Positions 53,204-61,278 of a stretch of 64,000 nucleotides of DNA are shown here, piece by piece. A program made the translations under genes and the position numbers. The notes beneath the pieces were generated by a model. The model made no database searches. It was given only the letters and a program-made list of their open reading frames with translations, and had not been told where the DNA came from. The stretch lies in NCBI RefSeq assembly GCF_030010415.1, contig NZ_JASCSA010000003.1. One strand, 5' to 3'. Position 1 is the stretch's first letter, and each line of letters begins with the position of its first letter. Source of the DNA: Cobetia amphilecti (GTDB taxonomy: Bacteria; Pseudomonadota; Gammaproteobacteria; Pseudomonadales; Halomonadaceae).

Positions 53204-53279
53204 GACATACCTCTTGATAAGCGGCGAGCGGCCCATCGGCCGCGAAAATGGAGAAAAGGGGGATCAGACATAAAGACGC

Positions 53280-53358
53280 TGTGGATAACGTGAATGCAGC
53301 TTGTCCACAGGCGATGAAACGGCCCGATAGCCTCGGGGCGGCAAGGGGGTGTGGATAA
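53280..53358. promoter_or_regulatory. DnaA-box cluster upstream of hemL
   Basis: Perfect TGTGGATAA boxes at 53280-53288 and 53350-53358, and TTGTCCACA (one change) at 53301-53309, within 79 nt. They sit in the 251-nt gap between thiD and hemL. They could titrate DnaA or place hemL under DnaA control. Confidence 0.6.
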
Positions 53359-53454
53359 CCCGAATGCCGTCGATGGCGACAGCTTAACGCGACTCACGGG
53401 TGAGTTGCAGCCGCGCGAGCGCAAGGGGTGCCGGCATCGAAAGGGGCAATAGCG

Positions 53455-54306
53455 CTATCGCCAGGGCAGAAACTGGGCTCCGGGCAACGCACCTTTCCGC
53501 CCACGCTGCTGGCCATCGACGAGACTCTGCCAGGTGGCCTGCTGGGCAGCCTGCCATGCCGATGGCAACGTCATGCCGCGTGCCAGACGCACCGCCAGGT
53601 GCGAGGCCAGCGTGCAGCCGCTGCCATGGAAGCTGCCTGTCAGTCGCGGGCAGTCCAATGCGAGCGTGGCGTGGTCTCGGCGATACAGGCGATGGATCAC
53701 CGACGGCTCAGCCAGCGAATCAGCCAGCGAATCAGCATCGCGCTCGACAGGATCGGTACCGGTGACCAGCACGGCCCCGGCGCCTGCCGCCAGCAGATGC
53801 TCGGCGAGTTGGCCGTCGCCCGTCCCCGTGGGGCAGGCCGCCAGCCGCGCGAGCTCCGCGCGGTTGGGCGTGAGCACATCCACGTGCGGCAGCAAGCTCT
53901 CACGCGCCTGATGGATCAGCGACTCGGTGGAAAGCTCCAGCCCGCCGCCCGCCTTGAGCACCGGGTCCCACACCACGGGTAACCCCGGCCAGCGCTGCCG
54001 GAGTTCCTCGATCAGCGTCACGCACGCCGTGAGCGCCGCTTCGCTGGCGAGCAGACCGATCTTGAGCGCGCCCGGACGGAAGTCCTCACACAGGGTGCGG
54101 GCCATGGCGAGCATCGACTCGCCCGATTGCGGGATCACCGCCTGCACATTGCAGGAGTTCTGCACCGTCAGTGCGGTCGGCACCGTCAATGCCCAGCCGC
54201 CACCGGCGCGGATCGCCTCGCTGTCGGCGATCAGACCCGCGCCGCCACTGGGATCATGCCCCGCCAATACCAGCACGTAGGGCAGTTGCGCTGAGCACTC
54301 GGTCAT
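53455..54306 (-). CDS. thiD: Hydroxymethylpyrimidine (phosphate) kinase
   Basis: 283 residues. A ribokinase-fold enzyme of thiamine synthesis. It shows LVLAGHDPSGGAGLIADSEAIRA (shortened), TALTVQNS, IGLLAS, VVWDPVLKAGGG and the anion hole GSFHGSGCTLAS. ATG 54306. It is 14 nt downstream of hemJ in the same direction, so co-transcribed with it. Slightly longer than E. coli ThiD (266). Confidence 0.93.
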   Translation of the reverse strand: MTECSAQLPYVLVLAGHDPSGGAGLIADSEAIRAGGGWALTVPTALTVQNSCNVQAVIPQSGESMLAMARTLCEDFRPGALKIGLLASEAALTACVTLIEELRQRWPGLPVVWDPVLKAGGGLELSTESLIHQARESLLPHVDVLTPNRAELARLAACPTGTGDGQLAEHLLAAGAGAVLVTGTDPVERDADSLADSLAEPSVIHRLYRRDHATLALDCPRLTGSFHGSGCTLASHLAVRLARGMTLPSAWQAAQQATWQSLVDGQQRGRKGALPGAQFLPWR

Positions 54307-54320
54307 GGCTGAACCATCCC

Positions 54321-54752
54321 TCAGAACGGTTTGACGATGACGCAGATGACGATCACCACCAGCATCAGCACCGGCACTTCATTGAAGAAGCGGAAGTAGC
54401 GCGAGGTTCTCTTGCAGGTATCGGCGGCGAACTGCTTCAGATACAGGCCACAGGCATGGTGATAGCCGACCAGCAGCACGACCATGGTCAGCTTGAGGTG
54501 CATCCAACCCATGTTCATGAAGCTCGGCACTAGCGCCAGCAGCCAGATCCCCAGCACCAGGGTCGCGATCATCGACGGCATCATGATGCCGCGATAGAGC
54601 TTGCGCTCCATGGTCTTGAAGTACTCGATGGCCTTGTGGTCGCCGGCATCACGCGCCTGGGCGTGATAGACGTACAGGCGCGGCAGATAGAAGAGGGCAG
54701 CAAACCAGCACACTACGGCAATCAGATGGAAAGCCTTGATCCACAGATACAT
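54321..54752 (-). CDS. hemJ: Protoporphyrinogen IX oxidase HemJ
   Basis: 143 residues, four transmembrane helices. Carries the family's conserved His near the N-terminus (AFHLIAVVCWFAALFYLPRL, 18 of these) and the mid-helix MHLKLTMV with its conserved Lys. It oxidises protoporphyrinogen IX in the membrane, the next-to-last step of heme synthesis, where hemG and hemY are absent. ATG 54752 with GGAG upstream. With hemL (53 kb) and hemW (42 kb), three heme genes lie in the window. Confidence 0.92.
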   Translation of the reverse strand: MYLWIKAFHLIAVVCWFAALFYLPRLYVYHAQARDAGDHKAIEYFKTMERKLYRGIMMPSMIATLVLGIWLLALVPSFMNMGWMHLKLTMVVLLVGYHHACGLYLKQFAADTCKRTSRYFRFFNEVPVLMLVVIVICVIVKPF

Positions 54753-54921
54753 GAGGGAGCTCCGTCAGTCAGGGTCGGGAAGATCAGAAAGTGGACGCGC
54801 GGATGAAGCAATCGGATCGCCACGATGGCATGTGGCACCGCCAAGGCCCATGCGGTATGCGGTCGCGGCCAGGCGAACGCAGAGCGAATTCGCGCCGAGG
54901 ATACAGATGCCACGCCACGCT

Positions 54922-56682
54922 TCAGGGCGTATAGCGATAGTAGCTCTCTATTGCATCCCGCGTGATGATACCTGAAATCTTGCGAATCATCGGTGCGGTA
55001 GTGTGCTCGACATAGAGGGCATCGACATCGCTGGGCAGCAGCCGCTCATAGGCCTCGGACAAGGTAGCCTGCAGGTGAATGGGCGCGAGATCCAGACGCT
55101 GAGCGGGGATCTCGAGCAGGTCGAGCTCCTCCTGCTCCCGCCAGTGCTCATCCATCAGCACACGCACCAGATCCGCCGCCGGCAGCGCGACCATCGGCTT
55201 TTCCGGCGTCGAGCGCGTGACCACCAGCCAGACCGGCTTGCTGTCGAGCAGGGCGCGAGCGCGTTCACGCGTGATGCGGCGCGGCACGCTGACCAGCGAG
55301 CGCTCCATCACCGCCGGCACCGCCACCCGCGACAGCGCCTGCATCAATGGCTGCTGGAGCGGATGCAGGCCCTGCGCCGTCAGCGTCGAGATGAAGAAGC
55401 CCTGGCAGTGACACAGCTGGCGACAGGTCAGGCCTGCCACCACCACCGCCAGCATGCCGGGCAGGATGATATTCGGCGAATGCGTCAATTCGAGCAGTGC
55501 CATCAGGGCGGCCAGTGGCGCCTGAAGTACCGCGCCCATCATCGCCGCCATGCCGAGCAGGGCGTAAAGCGCGATGTCCGAGGCCTGATCCGGCAACAGC
55601 CAGCCGCCCAGCATGCCCATCAAGGCCCCGGCAGCGGCGCCCGCCACCACCACCGGACCGATGATGCCGATCGGCACGCCACAGGCCACACACAGGGCCG
55701 ACAGCACCAGCTTGCCGATCACCAGCGCCAACAGGATATCCAGCACCAGCTGGCCGTCGAGCAACTGGGCCAGGCTGTCATAGCCGATGCCTTGCACCTG
55801 GGGATACCACCACGCCACGGCGGCCGTCGAGACCCCGACCAGCGCCATGCGCATCCCCCATGACAGGTGCGCCACGCGCGCCTGCTGGCGCGCCAGATGC
55901 ACGAAGCCCCCCGCCAGCAGGCCGATGACCAGTGCAGTGACGATGACCCAGGGCAGATCGAGCAGGGAATGCAGCAGCAGAGACGGCACCGCGAAGGCCG
56001 GCGCCGAGCCGTAGACCATCTGCGTGACCACCGCGCCGGTGGTAGAGGCCAGAATCACCGGCATGAAGCCCATCAGGGTGTACTCCATCATCACCACTTC
56101 CATGGCGAAGATGACTCCCGCGATCGGCGTATTGAAGGAGGCGGAGATGCCCGCCGCCGTACCGCAGGCGACCAGCACGCGCAGGCTGTTGTTGGGTAGC
56201 TTGAGACGCTCGCCGATCCAGCTCGAGGCACCGGCACCCAGGTGGATCGCCGGGCCTTCACGCCCCGCCGACAGGCCACCGAGCACGCTCACGACCCCGA
56301 CCACGACCTGATTGAGCCAGGCGCGCAGCGGCATCTTGCCCTGATGGTAGGTCAGGCGTTCGATGACATGACCGATGCCCAGCTTGCGCTGCGCCGGATG
56401 CTGTCGCCCCAGCACGATGCCGATCACCAGCACCGCCAGCAGCGGCAGCGAGGCGCGCACCCAGGGGGCAAGTCCCTCGAAGTTCTCCGGGTTGTCATCG
56501 GGCATGAAGCCCAGGGCACCGGCGCTCAACAGCAGGCGGAAACCGACCATCAATGAGCCGGTCAGCAGCCCTGCCACCAGCCCCAGCAGACACAGTTGCG
56601 GGAGTGCATCGACCGCCGCCAGCTTGCGCCGAAAATTGTCGAGACTGGGACGAGGCAGATGCGGACGCGTCAGGCGTGACAC
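54922..56682 (-). CDS. CLC chloride channel/transporter with CBS domain
   Basis: 586 residues. A membrane domain (about 25-445) has the CLC selectivity motif GREGPAIHLG with the gating Glu142, GTAAGISASFNTPIAGVIFAME and the later GIIGPVVVAGAAAGALMG. A cytosolic CBS-type tail follows (about 460-586). It moves chloride, possibly exchanging it for protons, since the external gate Glu is kept. The start is GTG 56682 with AAGGAG 9 nt upstream. Most like ClcB-type proteins; ion and direction are inferred. Confidence 0.9.
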   Translation of the reverse strand: MSRLTRPHLPRPSLDNFRRKLAAVDALPQLCLLGLVAGLLTGSLMVGFRLLLSAGALGFMPDDNPENFEGLAPWVRASLPLLAVLVIGIVLGRQHPAQRKLGIGHVIERLTYHQGKMPLRAWLNQVVVGVVSVLGGLSAGREGPAIHLGAGASSWIGERLKLPNNSLRVLVACGTAAGISASFNTPIAGVIFAMEVVMMEYTLMGFMPVILASTTGAVVTQMVYGSAPAFAVPSLLLHSLLDLPWVIVTALVIGLLAGGFVHLARQQARVAHLSWGMRMALVGVSTAAVAWWYPQVQGIGYDSLAQLLDGQLVLDILLALVIGKLVLSALCVACGVPIGIIGPVVVAGAAAGALMGMLGGWLLPDQASDIALYALLGMAAMMGAVLQAPLAALMALLELTHSPNIILPGMLAVVVAGLTCRQLCHCQGFFISTLTAQGLHPLQQPLMQALSRVAVPAVMERSLVSVPRRITRERARALLDSKPVWLVVTRSTPEKPMVALPAADLVRVLMDEHWREQEELDLLEIPAQRLDLAPIHLQATLSEAYERLLPSDVDALYVEHTTAPMIRKISGIITRDAIESYYRYTP

Positions 56683-56926
56683 TCACGACTCCTTGAAGGC
56701 ACTGGCAATGACAGAGGACATCCATGTCGGCAGCGCATTACTGCCCGCCTGACACCTGTGTATCATATCGATTGCGAACCGTCGCGACCGTGCGCAATCC
56801 GACAACCTCGGCACAGCATGGCGCAACGCCTGTCTCGCGCACAGGCCACCAAAGGTCGCAGCAGCAGATCGGACACAAGATTACATCTCGCATCAACAGG
56901 ACACCGCCCGAAGGCGGGGAGGCAGC
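56683..56926. promoter_or_regulatory. clc-argC divergent region
   Basis: 244 nt between divergent starts. Ends in a strong ribosome site (GGGGAGG) for argC. Contains ATATCGATTGCGAACCGT-like AT-richer text near 56765 that may hold the argC promoter. No ARG box could be assigned. Confidence 0.3.
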
Positions 56927-57970
56927 ATGATCAAGGTAGGTATCGTCGGCGGCACCGGTTACACCGGAGTGGAACTCCTCAGGCTCCTGGCCAGCCATCC
57001 GCAGGTGGAAGTGACCGTGATCACCTCGCGAAGCGAGAAGGGCGTGCGTGTCGACGAGATGTACCCCAATCTGCGCGGCCACTACGACACCCTCGCGTTC
57101 AGCGAGCCGGATGCCGACGTGCTGGCCGCCTGTGACGCCGTGTTCTTCGCCACGCCTCACGGTGTCGCTCACGCCCTGGCCGGCGATCTGCTGGCACGCG
57201 GCACGCGTGTCATCGACCTGTCCGCGGACTTCCGCATCAAGGACGCCGACGTCTGGGCCGAGTGGTATGGCCAGCCGCATGGCGCGCCGGAGCTGCTCGG
57301 CGAAGCCGTCTACGGCCTGCCGGAAGTCAATCGCGATGCCATCCGCGAAGCGCGCCTGATCGCGGTGCCGGGCTGCTACCCGACCTCCGTGCAGCTGGGC
57401 CTGATCCCGCTGCTGGAAGCCGGCCTGATCGAGACCGACAACATCATCGCCGACTGCAAGTCCGCCGTCTCCGGCGCGGGTCGCGGTGCCAAGGTCGGCT
57501 CGCTGCTGTGTGAAGCCGGCGAGTCCATGAAGGCCTACGGCGCCTCCGGCCATCGTCACCTGCCGGAAATCACCCAGGGGCTGGACCTGGCAGCCGGCAG
57601 CGCGGTCGGTCTGACCTTCGTCCCGCACCTGACGCCGATGATCCGCGGCATCCACTCCACCCTCTATCCGCGTCTGAGCGGCTTCAGCGGCACGCTGGAA
57701 GATCTGCAGGCGCTGTTCGAGCAGCGCTACGCCGATCACCCCGCCGTCGATGTCATGCCGCTGGGCAGCCATCCGGAGACGCGCAGCGTGCGTGGCACCA
57801 ATCTGTGCCGCATCGCCCTGCATCGTCCGGGCAACGGCGACACCCTGGTGGTGCTGTCGGTGATCGACAACCTGGTCAAGGGCGCATCAGGTCAGGCCAT
57901 CCAGAACCTCAACCTGATGTTCGGTCTCGATGAGATGATGGGTATCGGCGCGCCGGCGATGATGCCCTGA
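56927..57970 (+). CDS. argC: N-acetyl-gamma-glutamyl-phosphate reductase
   Basis: 347 residues. The NADPH-dependent third step of arginine synthesis. N-terminal GIVGGTGYTGVELLRLL is the nucleotide loop; the active-site Cys is in VPGCYPTSVQLGL, and the catalytic His region reads YGASGHRHLPEI with FVPHLTPMIRGI. ATG 56927. No other arg gene is nearby, so it stands alone before erpA. Confidence 0.98.
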   Translation: MIKVGIVGGTGYTGVELLRLLASHPQVEVTVITSRSEKGVRVDEMYPNLRGHYDTLAFSEPDADVLAACDAVFFATPHGVAHALAGDLLARGTRVIDLSADFRIKDADVWAEWYGQPHGAPELLGEAVYGLPEVNRDAIREARLIAVPGCYPTSVQLGLIPLLEAGLIETDNIIADCKSAVSGAGRGAKVGSLLCEAGESMKAYGASGHRHLPEITQGLDLAAGSAVGLTFVPHLTPMIRGIHSTLYPRLSGFSGTLEDLQALFEQRYADHPAVDVMPLGSHPETRSVRGTNLCRIALHRPGNGDTLVVLSVIDNLVKGASGQAIQNLNLMFGLDEMMGIGAPAMMP

Positions 57971-58010
57971 ACCGCCAGCGTACGCCCGCAAGGCAGCACG
58001 TCAGACAAAG

Positions 58011-58040
58011 TTGACCCTTTTGCTCGGATATAGGGATAAT
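58011..58040 (+). promoter_or_regulatory. Sigma70-type promoter of erpA
   Basis: TTGACC (58011-58016) and GATAAT (58035-58040) with an 18-nt spacer, 78 nt before the erpA start. No IscR box was recognised. Confidence 0.65.
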
Positions 58041-58117
58041 AGGCGTCATTCCGTTCTCTATACCGTGCCGGGCGCTGTCTTCAGCGTCCGGCCTCCGACT
58101 CCTTCCAGGAGGCCCGC

Positions 58118-58471
58118 ATGAGCGAAGCACAAAGCTTCATCCCGACGCCGTTGTACCTGTCCGAGCGCGCCAGTGCCCGGATTGCAGCGCTGCGCGCGGA
58201 AGAAGCCAACCCGGAGCTGCGTCTCAGGGTCTACGTCACTGGCGGCGGCTGTTCCGGCTTCCAGTACGGTTTCGATATCGCCACCGATCTGGCCGATGAC
58301 GACACCGTGGTCGAGCTGGGCGAAGCCGCCATCGTGATCGACCCGCTGTCCTACCAGTATCTGGTCGGTTCGACGATCGACTATGAGGAAGGTCTGGCGG
58401 GCGCCCGCTTCATGATCCAGAACCCCAACGCCACCAGCACCTGTGGCTGCGGGTCTTCCTTCATGGTCTGA
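58118..58471 (+). CDS. erpA: Iron-sulfur cluster insertion protein ErpA
   Basis: 117 residues (E. coli 114). An A-type carrier that delivers Fe-S clusters to targets such as IspG and respiratory enzymes. The three cluster cysteines are present in GGGCSGFQYGF and STCGCGSSF. ATG 58118 with AGGAGG upstream. It has its own promoter and terminator. The stop codon is the first of three in-frame TGAs spaced exactly 15 nt, created by a tandem repeat. Confidence 0.97.
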   Translation: MSEAQSFIPTPLYLSERASARIAALRAEEANPELRLRVYVTGGGCSGFQYGFDIATDLADDDTVVELGEAAIVIDPLSYQYLVGSTIDYEEGLAGARFMIQNPNATSTCGCGSSFMV

Positions 58472-58509
58472 TCATTGAGGGTCTGACCAGAGAGCGTATG
58501 ACCGTCAGG
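58465..58509 (+). repeat. 15-bp tandem repeat at the erpA stop
   Basis: Units GGTCTGATCATTGAG, GGTCTGACCAGAGAG (12/15) and the weaker CGTATGACCGTCAGG. Each contains an in-frame TGA (58469, 58484, 58499). Confidence 0.85.
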
Positions 58510-58552
58510 GCTGACAGGCCCGCGCACGACATTGGCGCCTTGTTGACGCCTG

Positions 58553-58591
58553 ATCGCCCCCTACCGGGAACCGGTAGGGGGCGATTTTTTT
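58553..58591 (+). terminator. Intrinsic terminator after erpA
   Basis: A perfect 15-bp stem ATCGCCCCCTACCGG with 58571-58585, loop GAA, and seven T. Confidence 0.93.
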
Positions 58592-58720
58592 CGTCATCTC
58601 AGTGGCTTGCAAGCTTCCCTTCGCCGCATGGCAGCAGCGGGAGACTTGACGGGGTCCGGTGTGCTCGTCAATCTAAAAACGCTATACATCCTAAAATCTA
58701 AATATAAAGAGGAATGTAAA

Positions 58721-59482
58721 ATGCGAAGATCTCACCTGCTGGCCTCCCTCTCTGGCCTCGCGGCCGCCACCTTCATGGCCAGCGCTGCCCATGCCGTCAC
58801 CCTCAAGGCGGCGACCGACCCGAGCTTCGTGCCCTTCGAGATGCTCGACCAGGAAAGCGGCGAGATGGTCGGCTTCGATATCGACATCCTCAATGCCATC
58901 GGCGAGCGCGCCGGCTTCGATATCGACCTCAAGACCATGGACTTCAATGGCATCATCCCGGCCGTGCAGACCGGTAGTGTCGATGTCGCCATCGCCGGCA
59001 TCACCATCACCGAGGCGCGCGAGAAGATCGTCGACTTCACCGATCCCTACTATGACTCCGGCCTGCAGATTCTGACCTCGGCCAACAACGGCGACATCGA
59101 GGATATCGAAGGCCTGGAAGGCAAGAAGATCGGCACCAAGATCGGCTCCACCAGTTACGACTACCTCACCGCCAACCTCGGTGACTCCACCATCACGCCT
59201 TACCCGGGCAGTGCCGACATGTACATGGCCCTGATGTCCGGCAGCGTCGATGCCGTCTTCTACGATGCCCCCAACGTCGGCTACTTCGCCAAGACCAAGG
59301 GCAATGGACGCGTCAAGACGGTGGGGCCGCTCTATGAAGGCCAGCAATACGGCATCGCCTTCACCGAAGGCAGCGAGTGGACCGAGGCCGCCAACGAGGC
59401 GCTGGCCGAGATGAAGTCCGATGGCAGCTATGCCGAGATCTACCAGAAGTGGTTCGGCGCCATGCCCGGCGACAGCCAGTAA
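58721..59482 (+). CDS. Polar amino acid ABC transporter, binding protein
   Basis: 253 residues. Signal peptide 1-25 (cleavage after AHA), then the family-3 solute-binding fold: ATDPSFVPFEML, MVGFDIDILNAIGERAG, VDVAIAGITITEAREKIVDF, and a late YEGQQYGIAF. GlnH-like; the exact ligand (glutamine, arginine or other) is not readable. ATG 58721 has AGAGGA upstream. The permease follows after 150 nt and the ATPase after it. Confidence 0.92.
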   Translation: MRRSHLLASLSGLAAATFMASAAHAVTLKAATDPSFVPFEMLDQESGEMVGFDIDILNAIGERAGFDIDLKTMDFNGIIPAVQTGSVDVAIAGITITEAREKIVDFTDPYYDSGLQILTSANNGDIEDIEGLEGKKIGTKIGSTSYDYLTANLGDSTITPYPGSADMYMALMSGSVDAVFYDAPNVGYFAKTKGNGRVKTVGPLYEGQQYGIAFTEGSEWTEAANEALAEMKSDGSYAEIYQKWFGAMPGDSQ

Positions 59483-59632
59483 GCCGCTTTCGACTCGCCT
59501 CAGACGCCTCACGTCGCGTAGTGCAGATCATCATCACGACATTTCGGCAGCGACAGCCTGCCGGAATGTCGGTCGTCTCGAACCTCCGGCGCGCCCAGCG
59601 GCGCATGAGAGGTTCGTGCCAAGGAGCCCCCC

Positions 59633-60304
59633 GTGGACGTTCAGTTCCAGTTTGATTGGCAGGCCGCACTCGATTCAGTGCCCTACCTGCTCGAGGGCAT
59701 TCCCTGGACCCTCGCCATTTCCTTCGGTGGCCTCGCCATCGGCTTCGTGCTCGGCATCCTGTTCGGACTGCTGAGCCTGTCTCCCAGCCGCCTCCTGCGC
59801 TGGATCGCCACCGCCTATATCGAGATCTTCCGTGGCACCCCGGTGCTCGTCCAGGTGCTCTTCATCTTCTATGGCCTGCCGCAGATCATCGGTGGCCCCA
59901 TCGATGCCCTGACCGCCGGCATCGCCGCGATCGCCTTGAACTCGGCCGCCTATATCTCGGAAATCGTGCGCGGTGGCGTGCAGTCCATCGCCCGTGGCCA
60001 GCGGGAAGCCGGCCTGTCACTCGGTCTTTCCACCCCGCAGACCTTCCGCTATGTCATCTGGCCCCAGGCGCTGCGCCGCATGATCCCTGCGCTGGGCAAC
60101 CAGGGCATCGTCTCGATCAAGGACACCTCGCTGTTCTCGGTGATCGGCGTCGGTGAGCTGGTGCGTCAGGGGCAGATCTACATCGCCACGACCTTCAATG
60201 CGCTGGAAACCTACTTCATGGTCGCGCTGCTATATCTGGTGATCACCCTCAGCCTGTCATTTGGCTTGCGGATGCTCGAGCGCCGCGGGTTGGTGGGCCA
60301 ATGA
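59633..60304 (+). CDS. Polar amino acid ABC transporter, permease
   Basis: 223 residues, about five transmembrane helices. Carries the HisMQ/GlnP signature EIFRGTPVLVQVLFIFYGLP and the ATPase-contact loop EAGLSLGLSTPQTFRYVIWPQ (shortened to family core EAGLSLG). GTG start 59633 with AAGGAG 6 nt upstream. Only one permease gene is present, so it probably works as a homodimer. Confidence 0.93.
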   Translation: MDVQFQFDWQAALDSVPYLLEGIPWTLAISFGGLAIGFVLGILFGLLSLSPSRLLRWIATAYIEIFRGTPVLVQVLFIFYGLPQIIGGPIDALTAGIAAIALNSAAYISEIVRGGVQSIARGQREAGLSLGLSTPQTFRYVIWPQALRRMIPALGNQGIVSIKDTSLFSVIGVGELVRQGQIYIATTFNALETYFMVALLYLVITLSLSFGLRMLERRGLVGQ

Positions 60305-60413
60305 TGTCTCTCTGCCCCCCACACGTGACGGATATAGCCGCGCCATCTCTCCTTCTGCCTGATCTCATTTCTCTGACGACCTTCCGGCATGCAGCGCCGG
60401 TTCGGAGTGCCCC

Positions 60414-61160
60414 ATGACTGCCATCGTGAAGATGCACAAGCTCAACAAGCATTTCGGCAGCCTGCATGTCCTCAAGGACATCGAGCTCGAGGTCGCCCAG
60501 GGGGAGGTGGTGGTGATCATCGGGGCCAGTGGCTCCGGCAAGTCGACACTGATTCGCTGCGTGAACGGCCTGGAGGAGTTTCAGGACGGCAACATCGAGG
60601 TGGATGGGCATTCGCTGATCCCCCACGGCAAGAGCCACAGGGCGCTCAAGGCGATACGCACCGAAGTCGGCATGGTCTTCCAGCAGTTCAACCTCTTCCC
60701 GCACATGAGCGTGCGTGACAACGTCAGCCTGGCCCCCATCAAGGTCCGCGGTACCTCGCGACCGGCGGCCGAGCAGCAAGCCGATACGCTGCTCGAGCGG
60801 GTCAATATTCTCGAGCAGGCCGACAAGTACCCGGGGCAACTCTCCGGCGGCCAGCAGCAACGCGTGGCCATTGCCCGCTCATTGGCGATGGAACCGCGCC
60901 TGATGCTGTTCGATGAGCCCACCTCGGCGCTGGACCCGGAAATGATCGGCGAGGTGCTAGATGTCATGCGCAAGCTGGCCCGCGAAGGCATGACGATGAT
61001 GATCGTCACCCATGAAATGAGTTTTGCCCGTGAAGTGGCAGACCGGGTGGTGTTCATCCATCAGGGCAGCATCGTCGAGGAAGGCACGCCAGAGCAGGTC
61101 TTCGATACGCCGCAACATCCACGCACCCAGAGCTTCCTGGCCCGCGTACTGTCCCACTGA
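60414..61160 (+). CDS. Polar amino acid ABC transporter, ATPase
   Basis: 248 residues. GlnQ-type ATPase with Walker A GASGSGKSTLIRCVN, Q-loop VFQQFNLFPHM, signature LSGGQQQRVAIARSL, Walker B MLFDEPTSALD and switch His in VTHEMSFA. ATG 60414 with GGAG upstream. It completes the binding protein-permease-ATPase operon. Confidence 0.95.
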   Translation: MTAIVKMHKLNKHFGSLHVLKDIELEVAQGEVVVIIGASGSGKSTLIRCVNGLEEFQDGNIEVDGHSLIPHGKSHRALKAIRTEVGMVFQQFNLFPHMSVRDNVSLAPIKVRGTSRPAAEQQADTLLERVNILEQADKYPGQLSGGQQQRVAIARSLAMEPRLMLFDEPTSALDPEMIGEVLDVMRKLAREGMTMMIVTHEMSFAREVADRVVFIHQGSIVEEGTPEQVFDTPQHPRTQSFLARVLSH

Positions 61161-61222
61161 GCGTCTTCCACAAGGCTCGCTGAGCCACTGGTCAGACAAG
61201 CGTTGAGCACGTGAAGACCCTA

Positions 61223-61278
61223 CCCGCTGCCATGCGTGCAGCGGGCATGCCCCGACCGTCAGGTCGGGGCATTTTTTT
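61223..61278 (+). terminator. Double hairpin terminator after the amino acid transporter
   Basis: Hairpin 1 pairs CCCGCTGC with GCAGCGGG (61223-61245). Hairpin 2 pairs ATGCCCCGACC with 61262-61272 around GTCA and runs into seven T. Confidence 0.9.
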
